A stretch of DNA of 64,000 nt from Daphnia carinata. Lineage: Eukaryota; Arthropoda; Branchiopoda; Diplostraca; Daphniidae. Below the pieces are notes generated by a model. It was not told the DNA's origin. It made no database searches and saw only the letters and a program-made list of their open reading frames with translations. Every line of letters begins with the position of its first letter. Positions within the stretch are counted from its first letter, which is position 1. This document shows, piece by piece, positions 11,369-24,094 of the stretch. The DNA is taken from NCBI RefSeq assembly GCF_022539665.2, contig NC_081335.1, positions 6,014,001-6,078,000 of the forward strand, read 5' to 3'. A program made the position numbers and the translations under genes.

Positions 11369-11835
11369 CTTCATGAAAGCAAGACTCATGCGTTTAAATA
11401 ATGGGAAATATAAATCGATTGGATTTGGTAACGACATTAGAGCTGTATTAAACATTTTCATCTAATAAACCATATTCGTATGGAACGACCTGTGAAAGCA
11501 TAAAATATTTGGCAGGGAAATACTCATTTTGAAACGAGGAGATGTGATAAAACAACACTCAATTATCCAGTCATGGAGCTTGTAGGACAAGGGAATTTTC
11601 GTGATAAATAGTATAAGAGGATGAGTATAAAGGCTGCACAAGAGGATATGATATAACATAAGAGGATATGATGAGTGATAAACAGATTTTTTAAAAAAGA
11701 GATAGAAAAAAAGAACATTCATTTAAAAAACACACACACAAGAGACGTAAAGAGATAGAAAGGAAACACTCGATGTGGTTCCCACAATATTTTTTTTTTC
11801 GTTTTCAATACATCATCATTAGATGTATTTTTTAG
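11369..11835. repeat. Right arm of the 468-bp inverted repeat
   Basis: It is the reverse complement of 9244-9712. Arms this similar imply recent duplication, gene conversion, or a foldback element. Confidence 0.9.
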
Positions 11836-11889
11836 TGTAAAAAAGCCCCAAAAACCCTTGGTGTTCGGATACTAAGGGCGGGTACTGTA
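11835..11889 (+). repeat. 55-bp direct repeat, copy 2
   Basis: It repeats 10219-10273 and starts where the right inverted arm ends. Confidence 0.85.
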
Positions 11890-11948
11890 ATTTCATAAAA
11901 GAAGTCATGAGTAGCAGAAATAACTGAAAAATTAAATAAATTACTTAC

Positions 11949-12255
11949 CTTTTACACATTCGTAAATTCTGGAGTGATCCATAAAAACTTTTTTGGGGTT
12001 CTCCTTATTTGCGTTGGTTTTTTTGAGTACGTATTGGGTTGCTACTTCCTTTGTAAGCAGCTTGTTCATGATTCCGAAAGCCATTTTAGGACCATCCACT
12101 CCACACCTAGGATGAGTTCCTCTGTCTGCATTTAGAAACATACAAGAAGTAAATTATTTTTAATTTTATCCTAGAAATTTAAAAACACTTACAAATTTTT
12201 TTTTTAAACTCTGTTTCTCAAATTCTGATTCAGTTTTTCAATATCTTGAATATTC
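11949..12255 (-). pseudogene. DUF4806-type gene fragment next to provirus A
   Basis: A minus-strand exon at 12125-11949 (acceptor AAATGCAG, donor AAG|GTAAGT) encodes a DUF4806-like helix-turn block: KMAFGIMNKLLTKEVATQY then a Lys-rich turn and a short helix. Upstream, 12255 down to about 12190 carries an EKLNQNLRNR-type helix that is cut off by the provirus A 3' LTR edge at 12256. So provirus A lies in, or at the edge of, this gene. An in-frame stop follows the helix, and no downstream exon is clear. Domain identity is by pattern only. Confidence 0.45.
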
Positions 12256-12459
12256 TGTAAAGTTTCCAAACCTCGTGTGTTACCAGTGGATTTGCCAAAA
12301 CAATTCCGCCTTACATGTTACAATCATGCAGTATTTATACTACTAAAGGATACAAATTATGAAGGTAAAATGGGAGGAGATACGTTCACTTTCACTGGTG
12401 AAACGCTTGAGGGATGTATGAGGTGTGGCTTCCTTTGGATCGCCTTTGGTCTCGTTACA
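12256..12459 (-). repeat. 3' LTR of provirus A (204 bp)
   Basis: It runs TGTAACGAG...ACTTTACA and is the same length as the LTRs at 29009-29212 and 49287-49490. It contains a TATAAATA box. A frame across it (12277-12546 on plus) is only the LTR read backwards. Confidence 0.92.
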
Positions 12460-12473
12460 TTCCTTCCCCTCTT
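12460..12473 (-). promoter_or_regulatory. Polypurine tract
   Basis: On the minus strand GAGGGGAAGGAA lies directly before the LTR TG; the same tract precedes the LTR of provirus B at 49275-49286. Confidence 0.85.
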
Positions 12474-12568
12474 CGGTAAGAAGAATTGGTCCTCCAATTT
12501 GCATTTTCCGTCACCGACTACAGTTGTTGCTATGGTTGAAAAATAAAGCCTGTTCCTTCACCTAAAAT

Positions 12569-13790
12569 TTAAGGAAAAGAGTTGTATGTGATTTTAATAA
12601 GGTTGTTGGTGTATTGTCTTGTTTTTCTTGTTCCTTTATTCCTGCTTTTCTTTCTGCCTGGTATTTCGGTTATGCTGATTATGGCTTGTTCATTTTCCTC
12701 GCGGCTGTATTGTTGGTGTTCTTTTCTTCTAGTTTTAGTCAGGGGGTTACCGTTATGTTTTTGTTCCCATTTTTCAAAGATGGCTTGCGCTCTTTTACTG
12801 CATGGTTTTGATCCCGCCGTGCGTCCATGGGAGTCTTTTATCCATGCGTCTGCTCCATGTAGAAGTAATATTTCAATCATGTCAATTCGATTGAATCCGA
12901 CTGCTACGTGTAGTGCGGTTTCACCTGAGTCGTCTTGCTGGTTGCTGTTGATGATTATTTTTGCGCAAATTAGAGTAGTTAGGTCTTCGAGTCCATACAT
13001 GGCTAGATAATGAAAACGGTTTTGCCCTGAGGTGTCTCAATGTTGATATTAGTTGGTGACCATATTAACTTCGCACTTTCTAGGTTTTCGTATGAGATTG
13101 CCAACATTAAGGGAGTTTCTCCGTTGTAGTTGCGAGTTGTAAATTCACAGTTGTTATGCTTCAGGATTCGTAGTAACAGTAGATCACTTTCGGCTGCTAC
13201 ATTATGGCCAATTGTTTTTCCGTGATAGAGTATCTCTGGGTCCGCTCCGAAGGATAGTAAAAGATCGGTAATGTCGTATCGACATCTTCGTACGCTTGTG
13301 TGGAGTAGCGTCTGTTCCTCTTCGAATCTTTTATTGAGGAATGTGGCCATCTTCTGTCTTGGCCAACCTTGTTGCGTTTCGAACTTGTTTTGGATGCAAC
13401 CTTCTTATTACCTGCAATGGGGCTCGCATCATCGTTAATGAAAGTTCACCGTTTTCTAAGTCTATCATGGCTTGTCTTCGCAGTTGGATTTTTCCTGCTC
13501 GGGCTGCTGATATGGATGCTACCGTTTTCATCCGACAGTTTTTACATGCTTCTGTTTCTCTTTGTTGGTCATCTGGCTTGTTCCGTTTTTTTGGGAGGTT
13601 CACACTGAAGATAGGTGTCACTGTCGTATTCTAATATAAAATCAACACTGTAGTCACTTTCCATATCGGGTTCTATTCCACTATACGCCGTTAATCCCTC
13701 GTTTTCATCATCACTTGATTCCCTGCTCGTGCATCGCAAATTCACAGCTGTTCTGTTTATGGCGTTCCTCTTCCAAATGTGATTGCATGG
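12569..13790 (-). pseudogene. Ankyrin-repeat (IkappaB/vankyrin-like) accessory ORF of provirus A, frameshifted
   Basis: Minus-strand frames 13621-13331, 13350-13003 and 13000-12569 together match the ankyrin ORF of provirus B (47776-49177). They hold the acidic segment with AYSGI, the basic RRQAMIDLENGELSL region, five ankyrin repeats (visible TLLHTSVRRC, FGADPEIL, GETPLMLAISYEN, GETALHVAVGFNRIDMI, LLLHGADAW) and a Lys/Arg-rich tail. A frameshift lies near 13340 and a stop plus frameshift near 13003. About 900 bp equivalent to the env-ankyrin spacer and the first codons in B are missing. The ORF sits between env and the 3' LTR, so it is part of the element. The likely role, interference with Rel/NF-kB signalling, is inference from the fold. 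Confidence 0.8.
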
Positions 13791-14215
13791 ACGGATGATT
13801 TTTTTTTTGTATTATTTGTTTTTGTTATTGGTTTTGTAGTTAAGCTGTTAATTGGGATTTCGAAATTGTTATTTTGAGTTTGTTCGTTTGCCTGTTCAAT
13901 GCTATTTGTTTTTGTTTTTGTAGATAAGGTGTTAGTTGGGAATACAAAATTGTTATTTTGAGTTCGTTTGTTCGTCTGTTTTTTTACTATAGAGTATTAG
14001 ATAGAGGCGAGTAAGTGAATTGGTGGAATGTGGGAAAGTATCTAATTTTTGTTTTCGATTTGGTGGATTTAAAAATGATAATCAACTTAATTGTTGAAGT
14101 TTTAACTATTGGTAAGTGCGTTATTTACTGGGGACTGTTAATTTATTATGTAATTAACTAAATTGTCAAGTGCTATGTTTAGTGGCTACTTTTAATTTCA
14201 ATGACCTTGGGGATT

Positions 14216-17200
14216 TCACTTTTTAGCAGAATTACTGCTGTCTGCTTCTGACATGCAACGACATAGGTCTTCCCAGACCATGCCATACCCGACGACGTAA
14301 GTGCACGTGGTGTGTTTTCCTGTACATCGTTTGGGTGTGTCAGTTTCTTCGAAAACGTGATGATTGTAGTGTGAGCTTACCACGGTAGCGCGAGCCAAAT
14401 AAGAGAGTAGATGTAAGATGAAGACGAACTGTAACACAACTCGTTGGCACGTCGTTAAAAACAAGTTACAAGAATTGAACACTCACTTCAACACGAGACA
14501 AAGATCAATTCTCAAACACAATATTAAACCAAGAGAAGGCACTTAGCTGAATCAGAACCTGACCGTTAGCCTCAGATACACGTCGGTAACTGACTTTCTT
14601 CAGGTCTTGAGTTCATCAAGAAACCTCGCATATTGGGCAATGATTAATTGCTGCGCAATTACTTGTCACCAATACATGGAATTTGATATGGCGCGATGAT
14701 GGCGAAATGATGAGAAATGCTTGATTCCGCCAATCAAAGATGTTGTTACAAGTGGCTTTATGCCGATGAAATATGATCAGACAGTGAGCAGGTGTTCATA
14801 TAGGTCACCCTGCTGCGTATATGTTATGGTGCAATATTGAAATGGCGCAGTTATATAGTTGCGCAATTCATAGTGTTTAAATGTGTTTAATAAGCATATA
14901 TTGACAAGAAATATAAAATGGATAATATATGTATTGACTTCGTTACAGTAGATTAATGAATTTGGTGCGCTTGGCCGTGGAGAGCGCATTTGACCATGTC
15001 TTTCCGTTGTCAGTTGTGCTGGGGCGGTCGTTCTTATGAACGGTTGTTCGATTGCTATGTCTGAATGGTAATTTGTTTCTCGTGCTGGTATCATTGATGC
15101 GAGTTCGTGTTCTTCCTCTATGCCATCGTCATATCTTCTTGTAAGGTTCCGGTTTCTGCGGATATGATTTTTAATCTTCGAGATAGGGTTGCAAATGATG
15201 AAGATTCGCAGACATACGAGGAATAGCACAAATTCAATCCCTGATTGACCGATTATTTTCAATTTGTCGAACCATGAGAATATGTGGTCTATTTGATTAT
15301 CTTGTTGTTCTGACATCACAATATCTCCAACAGAATTGGAATTTCCTTCTTGCATTCTGCCTACCAGATCATTTAATATATTCAATTGTTTCATCTCCAT
15401 TGTTTAGTGTACTGGAAGACTTTTCAGCGCGAAATCGAAATCGTTAAGATGTAGTTCTTCAAATTCCGTAATGAGGTCTAAATTTGGCATGTGAATGCTT
15501 GTTTTCTGGCGTATCCAATCTCCTGTTGTAGAGTTGTGTTCCCAGGTGTGTGGATTTCCATTTAAATTGACTAACGGTGTTTTCCAAAAACAATCGGAAT
15601 ATGGGTGAATTGACCACCCATCTGTTCCGATCGTAAAGTTCTTTCCTTCGTAAGTGAAGAACGGTTGGAATCCACATTTAGTTTCATTTGTTGATATAAA
15701 AATTCTTTTTGCTTTATATTGTTGAAGTGTCTTTGCTTGACCGAACCCGTGTAGTCGTGTGCAGATTGGTAAGCCTACTGCTGCTGCAGCTAAAATTCCG
15801 TTTGTTTGAGCTAAGATAACAGCTTGTGTTCTTTTGATGGCTGATAGTTGACAGTATACGTCCCGAATTTCTTTTGCAGATTTGTTTTCATGTTCTGTTT
15901 CAATGCCTATTTTATATTGGTCGTGCATTTTATTAATTTCGTGTTTTATTTTATCGTTGAATTCTTCCATATTTTTGGGTAGGCCGCTTTCTAGATTTTC
16001 ATTAATTAGTGTATCTTCAGTTTTCTGATCCATTGAAATTATCAGGGACTCCACTGGCGGTAAATTTCTATTCTTGTCTTCCTCGATGGCCTGAATTCAA
16101 GTTTCTTCTACTGTAGACGTTGTTTCTGTTGTAGTTAATGGGGTCGTTTTGGCTGTCTGTGTTAATGAATGTGGTGTCGTCGACCTTGTTTTCACCGTTG
16201 TCGTACTCGTTGTAGTTGAGCTTGGTTGACGCGTTGTTGTTGCTGTTGTTGTGGAGATTGTCGTAGTGGCCGTTTTTGTTGTTGACGTAGGCTTCGTGGT
16301 TGTAGTGGTTGTTGAAGTTGAAGTTACTTTAACAGTTGTCGTATGCCTAGTAGTAGTGGTTGTTGGTTGTTGGCTGCTGTGCTTGTAGCTGGCTTAATTG
16401 TTGTCGTGGTTTTCACCGTTGTTTTTGTCGTTGTTCCCAAGGTTGTTTTTATTTTAGGCTTTGTAGTTTTCGTAGTGCTTGTCGTTGTGTATTTTTCTGT
16501 TGTGGGCGTGGCAGAGGGAGTGGCCAAAGTGTTGTTCTTCTCTGATTGGTTGTTGATCTCCCTTTGCATTAGTGACGGTATAGATGGGAGTGCTCTTCCG
16601 ACCAATGACTGCTGAGTGTGTAGCGCTATAATGGCTGCCGCTGAAAGCGTCCTTATTTGATGTGGGTTGCGATATTCAAAGCTAAAGTGTTGTTTTTTAC
16701 TGGATCCGTGACAATGCCCCAGGCTCACACGTCCTACTCTCTGTGTTAGACACTTCCTGTCTGATGAGGGTAAATGTAATCCGGTTCTATCTGTTGGCAT
16801 GAGCTGGCCTGTGTTTTCGAATGTGCCCCAGATTCAGCTGGTGTTCGCGCATTCTTGAAGAACGAGCATTGTTGTATTGGCTTTAACACAGGTATTCGTG
16901 TTGAATGGTATGATGGTGAAATCAGATGTATATTCGAAAGCTTGTCCTCGTTCTGTTGTTTTGCTGCAGTTGGCAACTGTAGTTTGTGATCGCACTAATG
17001 GGTCATTACTGCTTACCAGCATTCTTAGTTCTTCTTGGCACTTTGTCCACTCAGTGTCGCACTCTTCCAGCGTCTTTTTCGCTTGTTTATTCCATGATGA
17101 GTTAGACATTTTTCACTCGGTGCTTTGCCATTTTTCAACAATCCCCAAGCAATCATGTTCCAGATTATATTTCCGCTACCGTGATTAGTTTTTAAAATCC

Positions 17201-18535
17201 CTCGGAATAGTGGTGAATTAATCGTGGTTGTGATTGCCTTTCGTTGTTCTTGCTGAATTGACAGCATTTCCGCTAATGTTGTATCCGGAAAATTTTCGAG
17301 GATCTCAGGGTTGGTGTTTACAGATTCGAAGATCCATTGTTGTTGTACGCTGCTGTCTCTGCATTCTTCCAGTATGATATCTTGGATTGGTCCTAGTGTA
17401 ATACATAGATGTGATTCTTGTGAGATTAATTGATAATTTTGTTGATCGAGGATCCATCGTGTTGAATATTCCGAACATTTGGCTACAATCAGTTGGTCTG
17501 CTTCTCCTTCCGTGACACAGGTATCGCTGTTTTGTAATCGTATTGTTTGATCAACGATGTATTCGAATTCTGATTTTTGTGGAAGTGGATCGGCGTTGTT
17601 GAGATGAAAGTAGCAGTTAATTGGTTGGTATCTCCAGGTGTATAGATTATGTGTATCGTGGCGTTATGTATGATGAATCTTTCCTTTTCTTTGGTTTTTA
17701 CTGCTTGTATCCCATTCTTAATGATCCCCAGGCGTAAGAAATGCTCTAAAGGCATTTTCCTATTTCTGAATCTTCGATAGGAGTGTTTAGCAGGAATGTA
17801 ACTTCCTGCTTGATGGATCGTCTCCGTCTGGCTAATTGGAGTTCTCTATAATCCTTGCATACTCATGTATCCAGGTGAGTAATCGACAACTTTGTAGCCT
17901 TGTGCTGTGATATCCCGATCTGGTTTGTTGAGGAATGATATCTCGATTTGTCGATTCGTTTAATAGAGACGGCTGGTGTTTTCATGTTCCGGCATTCTTG
18001 GAAGTTTCAGATATCCGCTTCCCTTAATCAATGTTTGTGGGTATGAGTTATTTGTTGTCCTCTCATCTCCCCATACTATTGTGTTTTGATTTTGAATGAA
18101 GTGCCCTTCCTGCTGGGTGGTGTTTAACGGTCCAAAGGGGCTTTCAATGGGGTCATCTGGCTTTTCTTGTCGTAGCGTGATTTGTTCTGCTACACAGTTG
18201 AGGGTGTGATATTGTTTTATGGCATACCATTGCCCTTCGCCTGTTGGAGTGGCTATAAAACTCAGTCCTGCTGGTCCGGTCTGCATGTTGTTATCGCCAC
18301 ACTTCTTGTCGTTCACCATTTTCCAGCATTCCAGTGGGGTTATTAATTTAGTTTCTTGTGAATATATTGTGTCGAAAGATCCAATCCAAAATGATCCTGT
18401 TATTTTCTTCGTTTTTATCCATTGTTTGCATGTCCAGCCTTTCCAAGAAGCTGCTGGTTTCTGCGTCGTTTTTAAAGTGTAAAGCGTGGGTATTCTGGGT
18501 AAGTGTGCTGTATCTGTTTCCGTTTCTGGTTTTTA
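14216..18535 (-). pseudogene. env: env of provirus A (degenerate, mucin-like insert, solo LTR insertion)
   Basis: Separate minus-strand frames at 18319-17960, 17755-17489, 17267-17025, 17109-16834, 16800-16324, 16054-15404, 15400-14777 and 14482-14216 align in order with the env of provirus B. Recognisable parts are the cysteine-rich ectodomain, a Thr-rich mucin-like stretch (about 16500-16130), a C-terminal ectodomain with a TKCGF...GTDGWSIHPYSDCFW region, a transmembrane segment (IEFVLFLVCLRIFIIC) and a cytoplasmic tail. The start and signal peptide seen in B are deleted: pol runs directly into sequence matching about codon 47 of B env. A 583-bp solo LTR (14365-14947) splits the tail. It would be an envelope glycoprotein; the copy is dead. 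Confidence 0.8.
14365..14947 (-). repeat. Solo LTR of a C-like element inside env of provirus A
   Basis: The homologous env tail of provirus B is continuous (46575-46610), while here 583 bp separate the two halves. The insert runs TGTAACG...ACTACA and resembles the 501-bp LTR of element C (56296-56796) in order of blocks, for example GTAAGCT..ACTACA at the end and ACCTCGCATATTG inside. Flanking bases (CTAC and ATCA) do not give a clear duplication. Confidence 0.75.
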
Positions 18536-21500
18536 GAATCTTGATACTTCATTACGTTGCCGTAAGTTATATCGTGGATTCGTCATTCTAGTGCGCGCAG
18601 GATGATGTGGTATAGGACCGGGAATATTTGGTGCGATGATAATACGAGTCTCCTCTTCTGCTGCTCGAAATATACGTGTTTTAGGAGAAGGCCTTCTTTC
18701 GTTGTTACTGAAGTGTTTTCTTGGCCTTCCTGGTCCTCGTCGTACTGTTTCATTTCTCGGTTGGTTTGTCGCACGTGATGTTCCTTCTGCTCTTTGGTTT
18801 CCTGGGACGTACAGTTTTAGGCGGTTGACGTGTACTATCGATTTTAGTTTTTCATTGTCTGTGTTTTGAATCTCGTAGGTGAGATCTGAGAAACTTCTGG
18901 TGATTTTGAATGGTCCGTTCCATATGTTGATGAATTTTCCGGCAGTTGGTGGGGCTTTCAGTAGCACAAAGTCACCGATGTTGTATTTGATTGCTTTTGT
19001 TCCTTTGTCGTAATATCTTTTTTGTTTTGTCTGCGCCCGAAATAGGTGTTCCTTTGCTAGTTGCTGAGCCTTCTTCCATTGATGTGAGTACATTACACTG
19101 GTGTCTTCGTATGTCTCGTAACGTCTGTCTTTTTCGATGTCGTTTGGGATCACGGGGTGTCTTCCAAAGAATAGAAAGAATGGGCTTTGTTGTAGTGTTG
19201 ATTGCTTCGCTGTGTTGTAAGCAAATGTGACGAACGGAAGATATTTGTCCCAATTTCCAGGTTCATCCCCCACGTAGCAAGCTAACATGTCACATAGGGT
19301 TCTGTTAAATCTTTCTACTAATCCATCCGTTTGGGGGTGGTATGCTGTTGTTCTTATTTGTTTGATCAAAACAACAGAACATTTTGCAATTTTCTTGGAT
19401 TAAGAACGACAAGAAGTTAGTCCCTTGATCTGTTAGGACTACTTCGGTGGATCCATATTTGGTAAAAATATCATTAACCAAGATTGTGGCAATTGTTTAT
19501 GCAGTCTGATCTTTCATTGGCACTGAAAAAAACGAAACGACTGACGTAATCTGATAGGACTAAAATATACCTATGTCCCTTTGCGCTTATTGGAACTGGA
19601 CCCACAATATCCGTCGCAAGTCTTTCCCACACCCTTTCGGCTGGGGGCATAGGTTGCAATGTTGCTTTACTTCCTCCTACAGCCTTGCGTTTTGCGCATT
19701 TTAGGCAATTTTTGATGTATTCTGTTACGTTTTGTCGCATATGTGGGAAGAATTATTGCTCTCGAAGTCTGGCTATTGTTTCGTTCTATTCCTAAATGTC
19801 ATGCTAACATGTGGTCATGATTTGCTCGTAAGATCCCTGTGATTAACGGTGTAGGGACTACTTACTTTCCTTGCCTATCTGTTAATAAACCTTTTTCGTT
19901 GATTATAAAGTTGCTTGTGAATTTGTTACTTTGACTTTTCTGACTAATTTCTTGTATTTTCTTTAATAATTTTTGGCAATATTTATCTGCTTGCTGTAGT
20001 TCTATCCATCTGTCTTGCTTCCAAGGCCTTTTACTGTCACTTCCAATTCCTCTTTCGGAACTTCCGCTCTTCTTTTGAACACTTTCCCTCTCGAAACTTT
20101 TGCTTTCTTTTCTTTCTAAACTTTCACTTTCTTTTTGAATACCTTCATTTTCTTTCTTAAGGTTTTCTTGTTTCTATAATAATTTGATCCTTACTTGTTC
20201 TTTTACTCTGTCTCTTTCCTTCCGAAGACTTTCTAGTTCTCTCATGATGATTTTCTTTTGTCTTGCTCTTGTTTCTACTCGTGCTAGTGGCACTATGGGA
20301 ATACGACTTAGGGTGTCAGCATTTTGGTGTGACTTCCCTGGTCGGTACCCAATGGCGATGTCAAATTCTTGGAGTTTTAGTGCCCATCTAGCTAATCTTC
20401 CTGCGGGTTCTGTATTGCTCATTAGCCATTCCAAAGGTCTATGGTCTGTAAATACAGTAAACCTGCGTCCGTATAAATATGTTCTAAATACTTCTATCGC
20501 ATGGATGATTGCGTAAGCCTCCTCTCTGTGGTTGACGACTTGGCCTCGCGGTCGTTCAGATGTTTAGAGGTATACGCTATGACAACTTCCGCGCCGTCTG
20601 ATTCACGGGGTTCCTGTACGTCGGACTCCGCCGAATCCGCTGATTGAGGTAGAGTCTGTATTTGAGCCAAGACTGCTCCTATTCCGTATCCTGAAGCATC
20701 CGTGTAAATGATAAATTCGTGCGTGAAATCTGGATACCCTAGGATAGGTCTAGTTATGAGACAGCTCTTGATACAATCAAAGGCGCCCCTTTGTTCCTCT
20801 CCCCATTTCCACTCGGCTGATTTTCTCGTTAGCGCTGTCAGTGGGTGGGCTTTATCAGCAAAAGCCCGGATGAATTTTCTGTAATAGCTAGCCAAACCTA
20901 AAAATGAGCCCAATTCTTTCACGTTTTTGGGAGCTGGGTATTTGATGATTGCTTCTAGCTTTTTCGTACTCGGTGTTATTCCTTTTTTCGAAACGATGTA
21001 TCATAAATAATCTAACTCTTCTTTAAAAAATTCATATTTCTTTCTTTTTAATTTTAGTTCTGCGTCTTTTAGAAGCTTAAACATTGTTTCTAGATGTGTC
21101 ACATGTTCAGCAATATTATTACTGAACACTATGATGTCATCCAGATAAACCAATGCAAATTTGAACAATACCGATTTCAAGATGTTATTCATTGCTCGTT
21201 GAAAAGTGCTTGGTGCATTTGTTAATCCAAATGGCATTCTATTAAATTCGTATTATCCAAATTCACAGATGAAAGCGGTTTTGTGCTTGTCGCCTTCTTC
21301 TATCTCGATTTGCCAGTAGCCGCTCAATAAGTCCAATGTTGAGAAGTAAACTGATTCGCTCAATGCATCAATGGTGTCATCAATTCTTGGTATTTCTCCT
21401 GACACCGTTCTGAATATTGGCGAGGGAGTGTTTTTAATTTCTTGAAGTTCTTCCCTCTTCTTTAGGTTGAAAAATATGCTGTCTGAAACTAAACTGGCTG

Positions 21501-21630
21501 CGGCTCCTGTGTCTACTGAAGCGTTAATTTCTTTTCCAAAAATTCTAATGGGTATACGTATTAGTTTGGGTATCGCTGATTCAAAATTTTATGTTGGGGA
21601 ATGGTCTGGTAGGGATATTGTGTTTACTGC
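18533..21630 (-). pseudogene. pol: pol of provirus A: protease, RT, RNase H, integrase (broken)
   Basis: Minus-strand pieces in order: aspartic protease with the active-site motif VDTGAA (about 21520-21499); reverse transcriptase palm with YLDD (in 21237-21001); RNase H with TDASGYGIGAVLAQ (in 20922-20494) and FTDHRPLEWLMS (20434-20174); a Lys/Glu-rich linker; an integrase zinc-finger remnant and DDE core with DIVGP and LSDYVSRFV (19740-19474), then a frame (19369-18533) with HPQTDGLVERFNRTL, the GPF chromodomain-like C-terminal module and an AT-hook-like RGPGRPRK. The end of the protease and the RT fingers are deleted: the sequence jumps from VSGEI to [10 protein letters not shown]. Stops lie at 21000 and 21250 and frameshifts are frequent. 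Domain order (RT-RH-IN, integrase last) marks the gypsy/Ty3 group. Confidence 0.85.
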
Positions 21631-21639
21631 ATTGGACGG

Positions 21640-24088
21640 TGGTTCAGATTGTTGATACGTGCCATATCTGTCCAACATTCTCGTTCAATGTATCCTCTTT
21701 TATTGCACTTGTAGCAGATAATAATCTTATTTCTTAGGGTGTCAGTGTCTGTGGATATTGATGAGGATAGCTTGGGTTTTGATGTTACACTTGTTGATTG
21801 TTGTGTGTTGAAAGTTTGGTTGATTGTAATGTATCGGACCGTTGTTGGTCGGAGATTTCTGTGTTTGTTGATAGGTTGGGTAATTGGGTTGTCTATACCC
21901 CGGAGAGGTACCTTCTCTACGTTGTGAAGTATAGTTGTTACGGTATGGGCTGTTTTCTCTGCTACGATTGAAGTTTCGGTCTCTACTGGAACCTCGACTA
22001 TTCGGCCTTTCGTGAAATCGAACTCGAGGATTTTGTGGTCTGGAGTATTGATCACTTGATCGGGATGGTCTTGGTTCGTATCGATCTGCTGCTGCTATCG
22101 TAATGTCGGTATCCTGTGATAATTCAGAATTTTTATTAGTTTTCCAGTTCCCGAATTTTTTGTTTTAAGAATTCAATTTCTGTCTTTTGTTGTGAAAGTT
22201 CGTTGTCTTGTTGTTTATCGTGTTGCGTTATCCCTGCAATTACTGCGTTGATTTCTTTGTCTTCTGCAGTCTCCTTGCCATATAAGATGCCTTCAGATAT
22301 GATTAGTTGTTTACATAACTGATCGAAGTCTTCAGGATCTTCGGGCATTCTGAAGTAGAGTTCAGCTCGGATTTTTGGTAAAATGCCTTGCATCAGGATT
22401 TTGATTTTGGCATGATCTCTCATTCTCTTGACTGTACTTATAAGTCGACCTTCGACGATAGGCTGGTTTTGGTCCAATTTTTCTTCTTTGCCTTCAATGG
22501 ACTCGTAGAGGCTGTTGAATTCTTGAGATTAGGGCTTTGCATTTCTCTTCAGGTTTTTGTTTTAACGTGGATAACTTTTTTCTTTGTGCTGCTAAGTCAT
22601 ATGCATCTTGGAACCTTGCAATAATGGCTGTCTTCAACTCGTCGTATCTTAACTCGTCACCCTGTTCTTCTCCTTTAGTACTTTTTCCTTTAAAAATCGG
22701 AATTGGCTTTTTGTCTTCTCTCGAAAATAATTCTCCTAGCGCTTTTACAATGGGTTGAGTTGTGGATTCGTCAGCATCTGTTGTGTCTCGATCAATTCTC
22801 GAAGTTTCTTTGTGTGAAAGTCCCATTTTGATTTTTTGTTTGAGGGTCTGGTACTTTCGTTCTAGTTGAAGGAAGTTATCGTTTTGGATCTCGATTTGGT
22901 TTTTTAGGTCGTGTTTGAGTTGCTGCAGCTCTGTTATTTGTTCTGATTCTAATTCGTAGTGAAGGGATTTGTCTCCTTCTGTTAATGAGGTTAGGTCGTG
23001 TATCTCGCTCACTAGTCTTGTTATCTCTCCCGGTTCGTTGGGGTGTCTAAGTCTTCGGTTTCGGCGAATGTTACCTGTTGCTTCCTATATTCTTTTATTC
23101 TGTTTTCCAGATACTTAATTTTTTCTTCTCGGTCTCCTGCCTAAACGTTGGTTTTTTGTAATTCTGTTTCAAGATTTTTATTCTTTGTAGTACTATCTAT
23201 CAGGCTTCTTCTTAAACCGACTTTTTCTGCTACGGTTTTTTCAAGGATCTCTTTTGTTTCTTTTGTTTCTGTCCGAAGTTGTTTGTTGGTTTCTAAGGCT
23301 GCTTTTATCTGCTGTTCGGCGTCTTCTAACCTCGTAACCAGTTGTTTTCTTTCACCTTCAAGTTTGCTAATTATTTCTTGCCCTTCTCTTTAAACGGCTA
23401 TGTTGTTCTCTTCTCGTTTTCGTAAAATGTTTTGCAATTGGCTTTCTGTTGCTGCGGCAGTTTCAAGGCTTATTTCTAATCCGCTGATTCGATTGGCAGC
23501 TTTTTCAATGGAGTTTTTGAGTGTTTTTCGTTACTTTCTTGGAGTTGTTCAAGGGAACTACTTAAGGTGTATTTGGAATTCTTTACCTTTTTCTTGTTGC
23601 TCTCTAGCTGTTTTCGCAAGCTCTGTAACTCGGAATTGAGATCAGACGAATATTTTTTTCTCTGCAATCTGCGCAGGTACTACTTCTTTTTGCAAAACAA
23701 GAATGGTACCGAACAGGAAGTTTTTCTCTTTACCATGTACAATGCTAATCTGCTGCAATAAACTGTCAAGGTTTTCGGTGTTGCCACCGAGAGATTTTAC
23801 GTTGTCTTTAATTGTCTTTGTGGTGTTTGTAATAGTTTCTGCTGTTATAACACTTCGTACTTGCAACGTTTGTTCTAACAATGAATATGAATATAATTGT
23901 AGTGCGGTCAAGTCCACAAGAGTTTTCCAGTTGTCTAAAACCTTTTCTCGATGACAGTTGGGATTTCGGTTGGTTGTGTCTGATTCGGGAAGTACGGGGT
24001 ACAACGGTGGGGATAGTTCGTCGACAATGTTTGGATACAAGGTATTCTCTTTACGAGTAGTCTCTGGTACAATATGATCAAGCGGCAT
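21640..24088 (-). pseudogene. gag: gag of provirus A (coiled-coil N-terminus, gag domain with deletion)
   Basis: The likely start is the ATG at 24088-24086 (MPLDH), nine bases downstream of a splice-donor-like GTAAGC. Frames 24160-23642, 23667-23476, 23012-22494, 22477-22136 and 22055-21624 run in order. The first half is a long coiled coil (SLEQLQESNEKHSK, ITELQQLKHDLKNQIEIQND). The retrotransposon-gag domain follows but lacks about 135 bp present in B, between FKGKST and EEQGDEL. A CCHC knuckle (CYKCNKRGYIERECW) ends the protein; its histidine is replaced by tyrosine. Several frameshifts and stops are present. Confidence 0.8.
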
Positions 24089-24094
24089 TCGCTT

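Noticed and set aside
12277-12546. Repeated 89-98 codon frame found at 12277, 24206, 28967 and 49200
   Set aside because: All four lie in the 204-bp LTR and its flank read antisense; the similarity is LTR identity, not a gene family.
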